Of a stretch of DNA of 64,000 nt, positions 21,205 through 34,262 are shown one piece after another (within the stretch, counting starts at the first letter, position 1; every line of letters starts with the position of its first letter). Below the pieces are notes generated by a model that was not told the DNA's origin, searched no databases, and saw only the letters and a list, made by a program, of their open reading frames with translations. Source of the DNA: Amorphophallus konjac (taxonomy: Eukaryota > Streptophyta > Magnoliopsida > Alismatales > Araceae); NCBI GenBank assembly GCA_022559845.1, contig CM040118.1, positions 240,148,711 to 240,212,710 of the forward strand, written 5' to 3'. Made by a program: the position numbers and the translations under genes.

Positions 21205-22785
21205 ATGCCCACTCGTCGGGGTACTCAGTACTCACCCCCACCCCCACCTATGGCCAACCCACGGGATACCTCGGGAGACTTCCACTCCCTACAAGAGGCG
21301 ATGATGGCCATTATGACTAGGTTGGACCAATCCGATGCTAACTTTCGGACCTTCTCCGAGAATATGGATGGTCGCCTTAGGGCCATGGAGGGACGCATGG
21401 AGACCTCCGATAGGTCGGTCCAAGACCTCGTTGGGCGGTTAGATAGGATGTCACACGGGGACCCTCCTGGGGCAGCCCAAGGTCCACCCGCACCTCCTCC
21501 CGCGGGGGCCCAAGTCCAACCCGCTCCCATGGCCCAAGTCCAGGCCGCTCCCGCGGCCCAAAACCAGCCACCACTGGTTCCTCCACCCGCCCCTCCTCGG
21601 GTTCCCCAACTACCACACCGTGACCTTGGTCTCGAGGACTATGGGTCCGACAATGCCTACGAGGGGTATGGTCAACGCCGTCGTGGTTTTCAGCCACAAC
21701 GAGATGAGGATGATGATCGGGTCCTTAAGACCGTGCGAGCGGATCCTCCCGCTTTTTACGGGTCTTTGGATCCGAAAGTCTACCTAGATTGGGAGTTTGG
21801 CATGGACCGTTATTTTGAATGGTATGATATGTCGGAGCGTCGAAGGGTCCGGTTTGCCACCATGAAACTTATGGGGCAGGCACAAACTTATTGGAAGAAT
21901 GTGGAGAGCCTGCTACTTCAGCGGCTAGAACCCCCGATCGACACATGGGCCGAGATGAAGAATAAACTTCAGCAAAAGTACCTTCCTCCCACATACCGCC
22001 AGTGACTCATCGATAGATGGCAAAGTCTTAGTCAGGGAGACCGGTCCGTCTCCGAATACATCGCGGAGTTTGATGAGTACTTTCTACGATGTGGTGTCAC
22101 GGAGGAGAGTACCATGCCCGTGTCCCGCTTTCGACGTGGTTTGCGGCCACACTACCAGTATGAGCTTTTCCGCCGCAATGCCAAGACGTTGGAAGAGGCA
22201 TACCAAGTTGCTCTCGAGATGAAGCAATTTGAGGGAGAGTTCGAGTCTAGCCATCGGTTGGGCCCCACCCCTCTCCGTAGTACCGAGCCCCGTCACTCTA
22301 TAGGCCCACATTAGCGGCCTCCCATGGCTCGACCTCAGGAGCCCACCCGTCCGGAGCACTTCGCTCCACGGCCTCGCCCTCCTCCACCCCGAGATCTATT
22401 TCCATCCCAACCACCGGCACCCTTTGCCCGTCCCCCAGCTCCTATAGCCCGTCCTCTGGCACCGGCACCCCCTCCACTCTTGTCCAAGGCACCTACACAT
22501 CCCCCATTGTTGCCTACACCCCCTACCCGGCGGGATAATAAGGGTAAGGCCCCTCTTATCGGGGAGAGTAGTCGATCGCGAATACAGTGTTTCCACTGTC
22601 ACGGGTATGGCCACATTGCTAGTGAGTGTCCCGCTCGCACCACCCTAGCCTTAGGTGTTGGCGGATCCGCACCTCCCGAGCTTGAGCATGTCGATTACGA
22701 GGCCGATGAGGCACTGGCCGATGAATACTATGCCATAGGGGAAGAGCTGGGCGACCCTTCGGCCGCCCAGGATGTCGCCACCTAG
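21205..22785 (+). pseudogene. gag: Nested element gag with two in-frame stops
   Basis: This is a single reading frame of about 527 codons, starting at MPTRRG. A Pro/Ala-rich linker precedes a retrotransposon gag domain (WEFGMDRYFEWYDMSE, then WKNVESLL and EYIAEFDEYF). A second Pro-rich linker and a CCHC zinc knuckle (CFHCHGYGHIASEC) follow near the end. The frame is interrupted by TGA at 22003-22005 (where CGA Arg is expected) and TAG at 22312-22314 (where CAG Gln would fit). Both are C-to-T changes, as expected from deamination of methylated cytosine in silenced nuclear repeats. The upstream in-frame GTG at 21181 is less likely to be the start. Confidence 0.85.
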
Positions 22786-23271
22786 TGGGTTTGGTGCTAC
22801 CACCTTAGTCTAGAGTCGTGCATGAGTCAGTGTGCTTTCTTTGTGTGGTTTGTTTGTGTGGTGATTTTGAGTCGATTGTTTGCGTGGTTTGCATTCGTGT
22901 GTCTGTGCATGGTGAGTCTGCATGTGTCTTGTGCAAGCTCGTTGTCGGTCTCTTACGAGTAAGAGGCGAGTGGACTCACTTGATGAGTATGGGCTCGGTT
23001 GTACTTCTATATCCGGATCAGTCACCTATAGGGACTCAGCGGTGATTCCTAGTGCGTCTTCGAGCTGTCTCCTTCCTTTTGAGAGTGCCCCTTCGGAGTG
23101 ACCACCTTTAGCCATAGCAGTTCGCATATCGAGTATATATGGAATGAGCAGGTGCCAATCACTTGGAGTGGAGCATACCCGCGCTACTTAGCACGGTGAC
23201 GGATCCGCCGGAGTACTTGCACAGCCATACCCCTACTCGACGGGGTCGAGTTCCTCCCACCCGGGGAGAAT
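22786..23271 (+). other. Nested element 3' untranslated region and polypurine tract
   Basis: No gene is seen. A TG-repeat-rich stretch (22840-22940) follows gag. The region ends in GGGGAGAA at 23263-23270, immediately before the 3' LTR, which would serve as plus-strand primer. Confidence 0.7.
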
Positions 23272-25433
23272 TGATGAGGACATCAAGAGCTTATGAGTTG
23301 TATTTTGTGTATTGGCTTGGATTGGTGTGTATTATGGGTTGTATTGGCTTGAAGTGTATGTAATTTTTGTTTTCTTTCATTTGGGCCATCCTTGTAAGGC
23401 TTATATCAAGCCAATGGGCCATTTGTTATGTCAAGTCCAAGGCTAGGTTGCCATTAGTAGAGTCCATTAAGAGTGTTACTTCATAGTGGGTCATTAAGGC
23501 ACTTAAGGCCCAAATTGGGTTCCACTCTCTCATGGGCCATCTAAGTGGGAGTGGCCCAAGTCTAGCATGATCTAATGGGAGGCTCTTGGCCCATGAATGG
23601 CCTTGGCCCATGGAAGGGGGCGCAAGGTTCCTTGTCTTATTAGGCATGGTAGTTGTGGTTTAGGTGGTGTTTGAATAGATCTAGTCCAAGGTTGAATAAG
23701 TATGGTCAAATTAGATTAAACTAATGTATAAATGTGTGATTCACATTGTATCCCAGCCCTTCAATCCAAACCCCTAGATCCAAGGGTTGAGGTTGAGTTT
23801 GGTTGGCATCCTATATAAGGTTGTATTTTTCATATTGAAGCAATTAATGAAGAGAAAATAGGCATTTGCCCCAAGTGAGATTTGCACCCCTCCCCTCTCT
23901 CTACCTGGTTCCTCCACCTCCAACCCCCTTTCTAGAGGTAATCCCTTCCCCCTTGATCCCCTCCAGCATCTGAAGCAACTCCGGTGATCGCCGCCGCCAT
24001 CGTCTCGCTGCCGACGCGTCGTCGCCAACGGTTTCGGTGTTTTGTCCACTCAGGACAGACCCTTCTTCTCCGAATTCCTGCTATCACTCCCTTCGTCTTC
24101 TGAAGCTCAAAATTTCAGGGTTGGTTCCTCTCTAGAACTCTTATCCCCACAAAAAAAATCACGTCAAAATTCATCCTTTCGCTATTTTTTGATTTTCGTC
24201 CAAGTCTAAGTTCCAGATCTGTCCTGGTTCTGTTTACTGTTCACCAGCTCTGAGTTTACCCCATTTGAACCATCTTTTGATTTTTTTTGGGTCGCCCAAA
24301 TTTAATGGGATCTCTGTCCACATCCCTCTACCACCAGGAATTTTATTAATTTTTGGTTCACCATCCAAGTATTTTGCAAATTTCGTCTAAGTTCCCAAGA
24401 ACAGTCTGCCCACAGTTTCCCAGATCCGACCCAGGTCTAGAAAACAAATCTCATAAAATCCATTTCATCTTTAATCAGAAAAACAAAAATAGTCCCGGAT
24501 TCCTCTCTCAGAGACCTTCAACTTTTCTGAATAAATTATTTCAAGATTCGGAGGTCTTCTCCCCGGTCAACGTCGATCTTCAGAGAAGTCAGAACCTGCC
24601 CCTGTAGTTCTGGCCAGATTCCAGCAAGCTTGTAAAATGCATGATCAGAAATACAGATCTGATTATTTTTTTTGAAGACCCCTACGTCGAGGTATTCTGA
24701 GTTAGCTTTCCAACGGCGCTGACCTCGTCGCATTCCGACGACGGGGCTGATCGCAGCAGCAGTTTTCTCCGAGTCGCGCGCCTGCAAACAGAATTTTCAG
24801 ATTCGTGGCCGAGTTCCCGCGAGCGTCGTCCGAGGGCCGCCCGGCGTCCGGCGGTCGTTCCAGCAGCTCGCCATCCCAGGGGAACGCTTTCCAGGTGTCT
24901 CCACAGCAGAGGACTCATCAGGCCCCACACGACCCCTCCGGTCAACACGTGGGCCCCCACTAGCACGAGTACGCGTGAAGCCGAAGCATTGCCCGAAACC
25001 GCCCGTCAACCCGAACTTGGTCCTCCCGGGCCCACTTGTGTCACCCTTTACCTCCCTGCGTGGAGTGGGCTTATTTGTACTGCTGTAAACACAATGTACT
25101 AAGTTCCCGGGAGTACGAGCTTCGGCCGGGTGCCATCTTCGCCACGCCGAGAGCGTGGAGGTATCGCCTTCACCCTTACATTTGGCATTAGCTTAATTCT
25201 TTATATGCTTTATATGCCGCTGCTAGAGAGCATGTGTAGGGATACCTAGCTCGCCTTCAATTTATAATATCACTGCTGCGAGAGAGAGCGAAGCCGTCCC
25301 GTGACCCGATCCGGGTGCAAAAGAGAGCCGACCACCCTAGCTCATTGCCGGTTTCTCAACCGCGCACATCCGACGCTTCCCTCGTTAAGGGACGATCGCG
25401 AGCTTGTCATGTCCGTGGTCCCGTCCCGCATCA
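23272..25433 (+). repeat. Nested element 3' LTR (2162 bp)
   Basis: The LTR starts TGATGAGG and ends CATCA. It is near-identical to 18753-20915 with scattered substitutions and small indels. It is followed by the CTCTT duplication. Confidence 0.93.
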
Positions 25434-26009
25434 CTCTTACCTCAAACACCTTTTGGGTGAATCCCTGTGGTCGGAAGCAACTGGGAGCCTAAGCATGGCA
25501 TGACGGTATTGTCATCATGGTAAGTCTTAGCCGGTGGGATCATCATTCGAGGGGTCTAGAGGCCCAAATCAACCTAGATGTGCACTCAGGATACCTGGGA
25601 GGTTAGTAAGAAACCCCTGTTCTCATGTAGGTTAGGTGCCATTTGGGTGCTTGCATGGCGTTAGCAACTAAAAAATTGAAATAATAAAAGCAACAAAAAA
25701 GAAAAAAAAAGAAAATGTACATATTTGGAAACAAAAAAAATATTTTTTATGATAAAACAAAAAAATGCCAAATATAAAAAGAAAACAAATCAATTTTGCA
25801 TGATTGCATTACGTGCAGCATCTCACTTTTAATACCGCTTGCATTCATGTGCTTGCCTGTTGCATTTATCATCACCACATCTTTCCTTTACCTTCGTTAA
25901 TAAAGGCTTGGCCCCTTGACCAGTTATCAAGGACAGTCAATGTGACCATTTGCTTAATGAGCAAAGGGGCCAAGTTAGAACAGAAATTCTGATTTATTTG
26001 TTTCAGTGA
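25434..26009 (+). other. Tat 3' region resuming after the nested insertion
   Basis: No gene is seen. An A-rich stretch lies at 25670-25800. The first five bases are the second copy of the CTCTT duplication. Confidence 0.6.
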
Positions 26010-28582
26010 TGTGTGCAGGGATTCAGGCAACAGAAGCAAAGGTGAAAACCAAACAAACCGAACCTTGTATTTTATTCTAAAAAACCAAAAAAAAATTACA
26101 TCAAGTTCCGCCCTCTCTCTCTACATTACTCGTCCCACTACTCTCCGGGCAAAATGCTCTCAAAGGTGCTACCCAACTACGAAAAGCGGTACTCCTACCG
26201 CTCTGTACTCCAGTTCCTATTCCCACACCCCGGCGTTGATCCACGGAAGCAGCAGAGAAGCTACCAACACGAAAGCCACGTTGTCGTGCTCTTCGGTAGC
26301 GCTACTCACCATCTCTCAGCCACTGTTCAGCAAGACCAAGGCTGGTTTGGAGTTCGAACAACTGGGCCTCCATGGCCCTCCGTTCCTCCCTTTCAGTCAA
26401 TCTGTTGGCTCTTTCTCTCTCTGCGTCTCTTTCTCTCTCTGCCCGTTCTCTCTCACGGTCTTCCCTCTCCAACTAGAGAGTGATCCTCAGTTCCATAGCA
26501 TCCCTGGAAGAGTCGTCATCAGGATGACGTCGCAGTTCCCTCTCCAGTTCTGCTATCCTAGCCTCCCTCTGCGCAGCTTGGGCAAGCGCTTCTTCCATCT
26601 CCTTTTCCTACTGAGTGTACCATCTCAGATACGCGATAAGGCGTAAACAAGGAGAATTCAACACTGAAACTTTTACCTGTATACAGAGCATCCCTTCTGC
26701 CTCCGCAGCACGCTGCGTGGCGTGAGCAAGTTGCTCATGAAGCAAGTCAAGTTCTGAGGTGAGAATCCATAAGCTGGAAGAGGCACCACCTACTCCCATC
26801 GCTGGGGAAGCCGCGCCAATCTGGACATGCTACGGCCGTGTGAATTAGCAGCCAGCATCTGGAATCTGGGGTTTTAACTAGGAACGCACTGTACACCTAC
26901 CAAGGCGCTCGTAGCTCCACGGGCATCGCCCAATTGTTGCTCCATCTCTGCCAAGCGAGTTCGTAAATTCACTATCATGGCATCTCGGACATCCTACAGC
27001 CATACAAGTCAGCATTTTCACCAGAAAACCAAAAAAAAGGAGAAAGAAGAAAAGAGAAAAAGGGGAAATCTACCTCCACAAGTCCCCGGGGTTGGAGCCG
27101 CTCTGTGTACTTTGTCCTATATAGACGCAAGTAGTCCTCGCTATCCCGCGCATGCGATTCCACGATTATGCCACCCCGTTGCCAGTCTTCGTACTGTTCG
27201 GGGAATCGTACACGCCAGTCAATACAGGTCGCCGGCCCTCGCGTCTCTCTCCCGACACGAGGTGGCGCAACCGTATCCACCCATTCCTGAGCCAGTCCCA
27301 AGGACCTCATAACCAATCGTAGCCGAAGCGGCTTGATTTCATTCAGACAGTGCATCCACAATTCCCATCCGAACCGGGCACGACTTGCTAGAACCCACGA
27401 CTGGTCGGCATCGACCATGTCTGAGTAGGGTCTCCAGTTTACCATCGCTGCAGGGAACTCCTGTAGCTCCTGCCTTAGCACCATCAGTTGGTAGGTTAGG
27501 GGTGCCGCACTCATGATGGGTTCCCACAGCCTGGCTAGCGGCACCATCGCGGGTCGCCAATGCCGAGCTCTCCCCATGGGGAGGTAATAATAGATCCACA
27601 GCTGCTCGCCGCAGGTCATCAGTACCTTGCAAAAACACAAAAAAAAAATACAAAACAAGCAAAACCAAAAATACCTGGATAAATGGTGTAAAACCACTCA
27701 CAGCCATCTCACGATCCGCTTCTTGGAACAGGCCTGCAAACAAGTGTGCCAGCATGGCAGCTCCCCGGGCATATTACCCTACTCTTTCAAGGTCTGATAG
27801 CAGCTCCAAGAAGCGACATTGGATACCGTCCCCTTTCGAGCTCAGTACCAATCTCCCCAAAAGGAAGAGGAGAAATCTCCTCCAATCTATGTTGCATCTT
27901 TCCCAGTTGCCGAAATCTGTGCAGTACACGGCACGGCATCCTATTTCCATCCGTTCCATGAACTCTTCTGAGGATTCATCGTCCCGCCGACGAGTCTCGG
28001 TGAGCCCTAATGCATCCATGAGGGACGCTCTAGCTACCGACCTATTTTTTCGACCATCTAGGTCCAAACCCAGTAGCTTCCGAGCACCTTCTCGGTAATC
28101 CGCATAAGTGACCCCGATCACTGCCTCGCCCTCCACCTTCAGGCTTGTGATCCGGACCACATCCTCCAAGCTGGGCACCATGTGCCCCCAAGGCATCAGG
28201 AATGCCCGACTCACTGGGTCCCATCTCTCACACAAGGCTTGGATCAGGACTAGGTCGAGCTCGAGCGGCTCAATCCGAAGAAAGGTGCCGAATCCCATCA
28301 CGTCCAGCCTCGCCTTCTGAAAATCTGGAAGACCTCGATATGATGCCACTACCAACTCCCATGAGATCTGTGATTTCATCACACTCTACGCATGCAGGGA
28401 ATAGAGAGGAGGTTTGGTCAGAAAGAAAGGAAGAAAAAAGAATGAGAAAAGGGCAGGAAAGCTCAGCTTACGAGTTGTGATTGGGCCCTTTCGCTGAAGC
28501 GCCCTTCGAGGTCCGAAAGCCTCCGGGAACTACTACCACTGGACCTGCTTCTCTTCGAGAAGTGGGAAGATTCGCCCTCCAT
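26010..28582 (-). pseudogene. Antisense unit B: multi-exon PMD-type gene
   Basis: Read on the minus strand, a short first exon (28582-28472, MEGESSHFSKRSRSSG..) ends at GTAAGC. The second exon (about 28385-27674) encodes the plant mobile domain: FLRIEPLELDL, FLMPWGHMVPSLEDV and GVTYADYREG. It ends at a GTATTT donor. The next exon carries YYYLPMGRAR, then LGLAQEWVDTVAPP. Later exons are coiled-coil-rich (HEQLAHATQRAAEAEG, then Glu/Arg repeats near 26600-26400), with stops appearing below about 26480. PMD proteins are a plant family related to transposase-associated domains and the MAIL/MAIN proteins. The introns are GT-AG. Exon order matches unit A, so the two are tandem paralogues. The unit lies antisense to the retroelement. 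Confidence 0.75.
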
Positions 28583-29186
28583 CCAACTCTCGAATTTTGA
28601 ACTCCTCCTCTCCCGTGAGAACTTGCGCTCCTCGAGTTAGCTCTCGATATACCTGGGAGGATAAAAGGGACAAGAATTTATAGAAATGGAAGGAGTACAG
28701 GCCAAGATTGCCTCCATCACCTTTAATGATAGCCCTCGCAATGAGGCACCTACCATGCGGTCCCGTGTGTCACTTCGCCGCTCACACAGGGTGATTGATT
28801 GGACGAAGAATATGACGACTAGCCCCCTATGTTGTCTAGGGATACCCTATCATGTTTTGGAGGACGTCCGCAAAATTTGACACAACATCCGGGAAAAGGG
28901 ACTAGGGCCGTCATTATTGACTTCGACGGTAGATTCCCGTGGAAAATGGTCACAACAAGACGCGATTCTCCGCTCGGGGTGGAGGCTCGATAGACCCATC
29001 ACATGGGAACAGTGCAAAGGAGAAGAAGTGTAGGGAAGAAGGAACGCACAAGAGAACAAACAAGCAGCAGAAAATCAAATCACTCCATTCTTAATTCTAC
29101 ATAAGCTGTCATAAACACTACAATCATAGAAATGAGGCGGGTCCACTGGCTCGCCAACTCATGCCATTATCTTCACGCTCGTCCCT

Positions 29187-30602
29187 CTAGGCGTCCCTCT
29201 CCTCTCCCCTGAGGTGAGGGTCCCTCAGAAGCCTCCGGGATCCCCGTGCAGTAGCACCCGCCTCGCCTCGTGGCGCCGGCTCCACAGCAATGACTCGCTG
29301 CTCCTCCCCTGGCGTGGCAAAGAAGCCACTAGTGGCAAAGCGACCAGACTGGCGCAGTCGCTCCCCAAACTCTCGCGCTCTCTCGTAGCGCTTCTCCATC
29401 CCTCCTAGCCTCTGCACGATGGCCTGAAGGCCCAGCTGGAGCTCCCTCACTTGGGCCTCCAAGGCCCTCCTCTCGGTCTGATCCCGCTGTCGCTCAGACC
29501 TCCTCTCGGCTTTCTCTCTCTCTGCCTCTCTCCTCATCATCTGCAGAAGAACCCTTAACTCTAGGATGTCTGGAGAAGGTCTCTCCTCACCACGATGTCA
29601 CAGCTCTGCTACAGTGGCCACCCAGGCATCATGCTCCTCTTCCGCCCGGGCAGCCCGAGCCACCACACCGACGAGTTACTCCAGGAGGGAGGCAATCTCA
29701 AGAAAAGGGGCCGAGGAACTGGAAGATGCGCCGCCAGCCACTCCCACCGTCGCTGTCTGCTAGGCACGCTGGAATGAACAAACAACAGTAGTCAGCTAAG
29801 CTCCACATTTAAAAACAAAAAAAATACAGCACTTAGCTTACCAGGAGCGACAGTTCCTGTTGAGTGGCGGCCAGCCTCCGCCTGACCTCAGCTAATTGGG
29901 CACGCGACCCGTCAACGTCGCGCGTATCCCCAGCTTGGGGAAGCCCCGCATAACTCTCTCTCTACCGTCGCAGGAAGTCGGCACTATCCTGCACCAGTAC
30001 GCTCCCTTGCTGTCCAGGGAGACGTATGTGCCAATCCTCGAGCTTCACCTTGCCGCGACTTTCCTTCCTGACACGGCTCGGCTCGTCTGCACTCACCCAC
30101 TCATCGGCCAGGCCGAGGGTCCTCGCCATGTCCTGCACCAAAAAAGAAGGGCCTCGCATCATAACAAAGAACGCGTCCCCTGTCTAGGACGCGTCCATCA
30201 TTTGAGTGCAACACTCGCCGAACCCTTTCCCCCCTCGTACGGCTCGCTTCAAAACTCAAAATGGATCAAAAGAGGAAGAGCTCGGAGGACCTACCAGACC
30301 GTGTTCACCTCCCTCCGTGACATCGGGCCCCTCGGGTCCCTCGGGGGCCCGAAGCGGCCCTTCCTGCTCCATGGATGCCGCTCCATGCTCTTGCGCATCC
30401 CTCCTCGGACGAGAAGTTCCTCATCCCTCTCCACCTTCACCATGGTCGGGCCCACCGAACTCCATCGATCAAAAGAGGAGGAAGACGAAAAGGGGCGATC
30501 AAATTTTGGCGGGGGCGGGCTCGTTTGCGGGTAAGGCACGGATGAAGAAAGGCCGTCCGACGCTTTAAATTTGAATTCGAAGGTTAAGACGCGTCCTTGC
30601 AC
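29187..30602 (-). pseudogene. Antisense unit C: 5'-truncated copy of the PMD-type gene
   Basis: Minus-strand segments match the later exons of units A and B. 30162-29962 has ARTLGLADEWVSADEPS and DWHIRLPGQQG, parallel to the LGLAQEWVD..DW block. 29540-29187 is a coiled-coil exon of Glu/Arg repeats ending in RRLLRDPHLRGEERDA, parallel to the last exon of unit A. A charged N-terminal-like segment lies at 30470-30291. The PMD exon itself is missing. The unit is a degenerate partial duplicate. Confidence 0.6.
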
Positions 30603-30811
30603 CTAGATGCGCCCAAAAGAAAGCGAAAAAGGAACAGAATCCTTCCGTGCAAAGTAGTTCCCTTCTGTCCAGGGTAAAAGTCTCGTGAAGCGTAAACAAC
30701 GTGGTGCAAAAGAAAGTGCGGGAAAGAAAAGGGCACGCCACACGAAATCCATTTCATATAATAGTTAAAGTACATCATATAGTGAGAAGGGTGACGTGTA
30801 CAAGCAACTCT

Positions 30812-33800
30812 CTAACTCTCGCTACCACCCTCCTGGTCATCTCTCTCCTCCCTCCTCTGCCGGGGATCCCTAGGGGGCCTCTGCGAACCCTGAGAAGCCG
30901 TGCTCGCCTCGCCCTGCGGTGGCACCCCAGCCTCGAAAGCACGACGACGCTCCTCGGCTGAAGAAACCAGATAGCTACCCATGGAAAAAGAACCTGACTG
31001 ATGAAGTCGCACCCCGCGTTCCTTCGCCCTCTGGTACCACTCCTCGCTCTCCCGAAGCCTCCCCTCCGCCGTGCCGAGACTCAATCGGAGCTCCAGCAGC
31101 TGGGCCTCTAGAGCCCTCCTCTCATCCCAGTCTCGCAGTCGCTCCGCCCTCCTGTCCTCCCTCTCTCTCTCCCTCTCCTCTCTCTCTCTCACCGCCTCCC
31201 TCCTCGACAGCTCGGGGGCGATCCGCAGATCCAGCACCTCACGTGGGAGCTCCTCAGCCTCCCGTCGCCGCTCCTCCTCCAGCTCCACAATCCAGGCGTC
31301 ACGCTCCGCCACCCGAGCTTCGCGCTCCTGCTCAGCACGAACAGCACGGGCCAGGGCCTCCCGAATCTCGGCCACCTGTCCAAACACGCATGCACCGTGA
31401 GAGAGCAGTGATGGAAGGAAAGAAGCTAGAAGTGGGTCAGGGCCAAGCAAGCACTCACTCGAGCCTCGCGGTCACGCTCGGCCTCCTCAGCCCGAGCCAC
31501 CGCATGCGCCAGCTGCTCCTGAAGGGCAGAGATCTCCGGGGGAGGGCCCCACGAACTGGAACCCGCTCCACCAGCTGTCCCGGATGCTACTGCCTGGTGG
31601 GCCGGTTGAAACACGGGGCAAACGACAGTTAGAGGCTAAGCATTGAAATCTAGGTCACAAAAAAAATGCATTGCATAGACACACCAGGATCTCCAACTCC
31701 TATCGGATGGCCACCAACTGCCGCCTGGCGTCTGCCAACTGGGCCCTCAGCTCGGCGATCATGTTGTCACGAGCATCCTGCATTGCACATAAGTTAGTGC
31801 CACAAGCATATACATATAGAAGGGTGAAGCATTTTCATTTCACTTACCCCTGCCATACCACCAAGGAAGAGGCGGTCCCCGTACGTAGCCCGGTACCGTC
31901 TCAGGTAATCAGTATTGTCCTGTACATGGGACACCACTGGGACCCCGCCCTGCTGCCAGTCCTGGTACTGTGCCAGGAAGCGCGTACGCCAGTCCACAAT
32001 CTTCGCCTTCCCCTTGGTCTTCCGCCCGATGCGGACCGGCTCGTCTACATCGACCCACTCCTGGGCCAGCCCCAACGTCCTCATAACCAGCCTCAGCCGA
32101 AGCGGCTCGATCTCGTTCAAGCAATGGACCCACACGTCCCGCCCGAAACGAGGAAGACCCGCTACAACCCAGGGCTGGCCAGCATCGCCCATGCCCAGGT
32201 AGGGCCTCCACACCACCTGCATCACCGTACATACATCATGTTAGTTACCATTCAGTCACATGCATAAAAACACAAAAAATCATACGCATCATACCATGGC
32301 CTCGGGATACTCGCTCAGCTCCCGACAAAGTGACGCCAACTGGTAGCTGTGTGATGCCGCTACCACGACCGGCCTCCACTGTCGCGCTAGAGGAACGGCT
32401 CTCCTGTTTCCCTGCCTGGCCCTCCCCATCGGGAAGTAGTAATAACTCCACACCTGCATCCATCATACATCATTAGCACGAGTGATTGCATATTTTAACT
32501 ACGGTAAAATGCATAAATAAATTGTGTACCTGGAGAAAAGGTGCGAAGCCGCTGACTGTCGTCTCCCTCTCTGAAGTCTGGGAGAGATCAGCAATCAAAT
32601 GGGCAAGCAGAGCCGCTCCCCACGCGTAGTGCCCCACTCTGTCAAGGTCCGCCAGGATCCCGAGGAAGCGGCAGTGGATGCCATCCCCCTTCGTCCCCAG
32701 CAAAAGGCGGCCCAGGAAGAAGAAGAGGAACCTCCGGAGGTCTAGATCCACCAGCTCCCGCTCACTCGGGTCCTGGGTGAAAGCTGCACGGGCATCTCCC
32801 TCCAGTCGTGCCAGAAACTCCACTCCAGTCTCGCTAACTCGCTGGCGCGGGTCGACGAATCCGAGCGCCTCCATAATCTCCACTCGGCCGACTACCCTGC
32901 TGTCTCTATCGGTCACGCTCGTCTCTAACCATAGCAGGTCCAGGGCACTCTCTCGGTAGTCGGGGTAGGTGACCCCGCTCACCGCCTCTCCGTCAACTCG
33001 TAGCCCGATGATCCGAGCCACGTCCTCAAGTGTCGGCACCATGTGTCCCCAGGGCATCAGAAACGCCCTACTCGGTGCGTGCCACCGCTCCCTCAATGCC
33101 TGTATAAGAGGAAGGTCGAGTCGGAAGGGCTCAATCCTAAGGAAAGCTCCAAAACCCATGGCGTCCACACGCACCCTCTGGAAGTCTGGCAGCCCACGGT
33201 ACGCTGCCACCACTAGAGACCAGCTGATCCGGCCCTTCATCACGCCCTACACACCATAAAACCAACAGGGCAACACATCAGCAACATGGATAGTGATAAA
33301 CAATAACACTATATATGCTACTTATTTATTTTTTTATCCTATTTTTAAAAATATTTATGTTTTCTTAGAGGCGTCGAGAACCTTGGACGCCTCCTCTATA
33401 TTTTCTTTATTTTACTTTTAGAAAAAACCCAAAAATAAACAAAAATAAACAAAAATAAATAAAATAATATATATTATCATGGAGGCGTCCCAGGCCTTGG
33501 ACGCCTCCTTATTTTTAAACTTATTTTATAAATAAATAGATAAAAACAAAAAAAAGAAAATGTGGAAGCGTCCAGGCCCCTGGACGCCTCCTTCACTCAC
33601 TCCCCGGCCTTCTCCACACAGCCTCTCGTCTGCCCGTTTAGCCTAGTGAACCAATAGAATGGAAGTCTAAGGGGCTTACCGGATCGTGCTCGTCCTCTCC
33701 CGCGTCACCAGCGCCCGCAAGGTCCTCCACGGCCAAAAGAGGAGCCTCCTCCTCCGCCGCAATCTCCTCCGCCACGGCAGCCTCCTCGGCGCCATCTCTC

Positions 33801-33868
33801 AGCCTCCTCGGACGACGAGCCCGTCGTTTCCGCTTCTCCCCACCTTGGCTCGGGCCTCCTTGCTCCAT
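30812..33868 (-). CDS. Antisense unit A: seven-exon PMD/coiled-coil gene
   Basis: On the minus strand the exon model is 33868-33680, 33246-32530, 32453-32295, 32216-31848, 31777-31685, about 31596-31459, and 31375-30812. Introns are GT-AG, mostly 70-110 bases, with a first intron of 433. Exon 2 is a plant mobile domain (FLMPWGHMVPTLEDVARI, LRVDGEAVSGVTY). Exons 3-4 continue it (YYYFPMGRARQG, NEIEPLRLRLVMRTLG). Exons 5-7 form a long charged coiled coil ending GGSES. Exon 5 contains an in-frame TAG (near 31700), so this copy may be inactive. The antisense position explains how spliceosomal introns survived passage through the element's sense RNA. Function is unknown; PMD proteins have been linked to silencing and development. 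Confidence 0.75.
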
Positions 33869-34262
33869 TGGAATTGGGAATGGGTCGTTTTAGAGTGAAC
33901 GAGTCTTCAGAATGAACAGTAGAAGTGAAAGGGGGGTGAGGCCCCCCTTATAAAAGAAAATTCCTTTTGTTGGGGCGTTCAGGCACCTGGACGCCCCCAT
34001 GTTTTTCTTTTCTTTTCAAAATTTGAAAATTTTAGGGGCGTCTAGGCGCCTGGACGCCCCCACACAAAAAATCTAAAAAATATAATAATAATAAAAGAAA
34101 TTAGGGGCGTCCAGACCCCTGGACGCCCCCACACTAAAAATCCAAAAAAAATAATAAAAAAAGAAATTAGGGGCGTCCAGACCCTTGGATGCCCCCACAC
34201 AAAAAATCAAAAAAAATAATAAAAAAAGAAGTTAGGGGCGTCCAGACCCTTTGACGCCCCCA
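33366..34262 (+). repeat. Eight internal palindromes of the GGCGTCCAGG family
   Basis: Three copies lie in the first intron of antisense unit A (about 33368, 33480, 33563). Five lie between units A and D (about 33971, 34034, 34104, 34168, 34233). The arms read GGAGGCGTCC or GGGGGCGTCC. Spacers are A/T-rich and themselves repetitive: the last four units share an AAAAATCAAAAAAAATAATAA-like spacer. They match the LTR U3 palindromes. Confidence 0.85.

Larger units (their letters stand above)
18753..25433 (+). mobile_element. Nested non-autonomous LTR retrotransposon with gag only
   Basis: This 6.7-kb element has LTRs of 2163 and 2162 bp, an initiator-Met primer-binding site (20919-20930), a gag gene with zinc knuckle, and a purine-rich GGGGAGAA tract (23263-23270) before the 3' LTR. 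No protease, RT or integrase sequence is found in the 2.36-kb interior. It matches the class of gag-carrying non-autonomous elements (TR-GAG type). The gag frame has two stops. The LTR pair appears to differ at only a few percent of positions, so the insertion is young relative to the other elements. It lies in the same orientation as the host Tat element. Confidence 0.92.

Noticed and set aside
30812..32267. Long plus-strand frames (for example 30919-31632 and 31671-32267) opposite antisense unit A
   Set aside because: Their composition (Pro/Ser/Arg runs) is the mirror of the Glu/Arg coiled coil on the minus strand, where splice sites and PMD homology are found.
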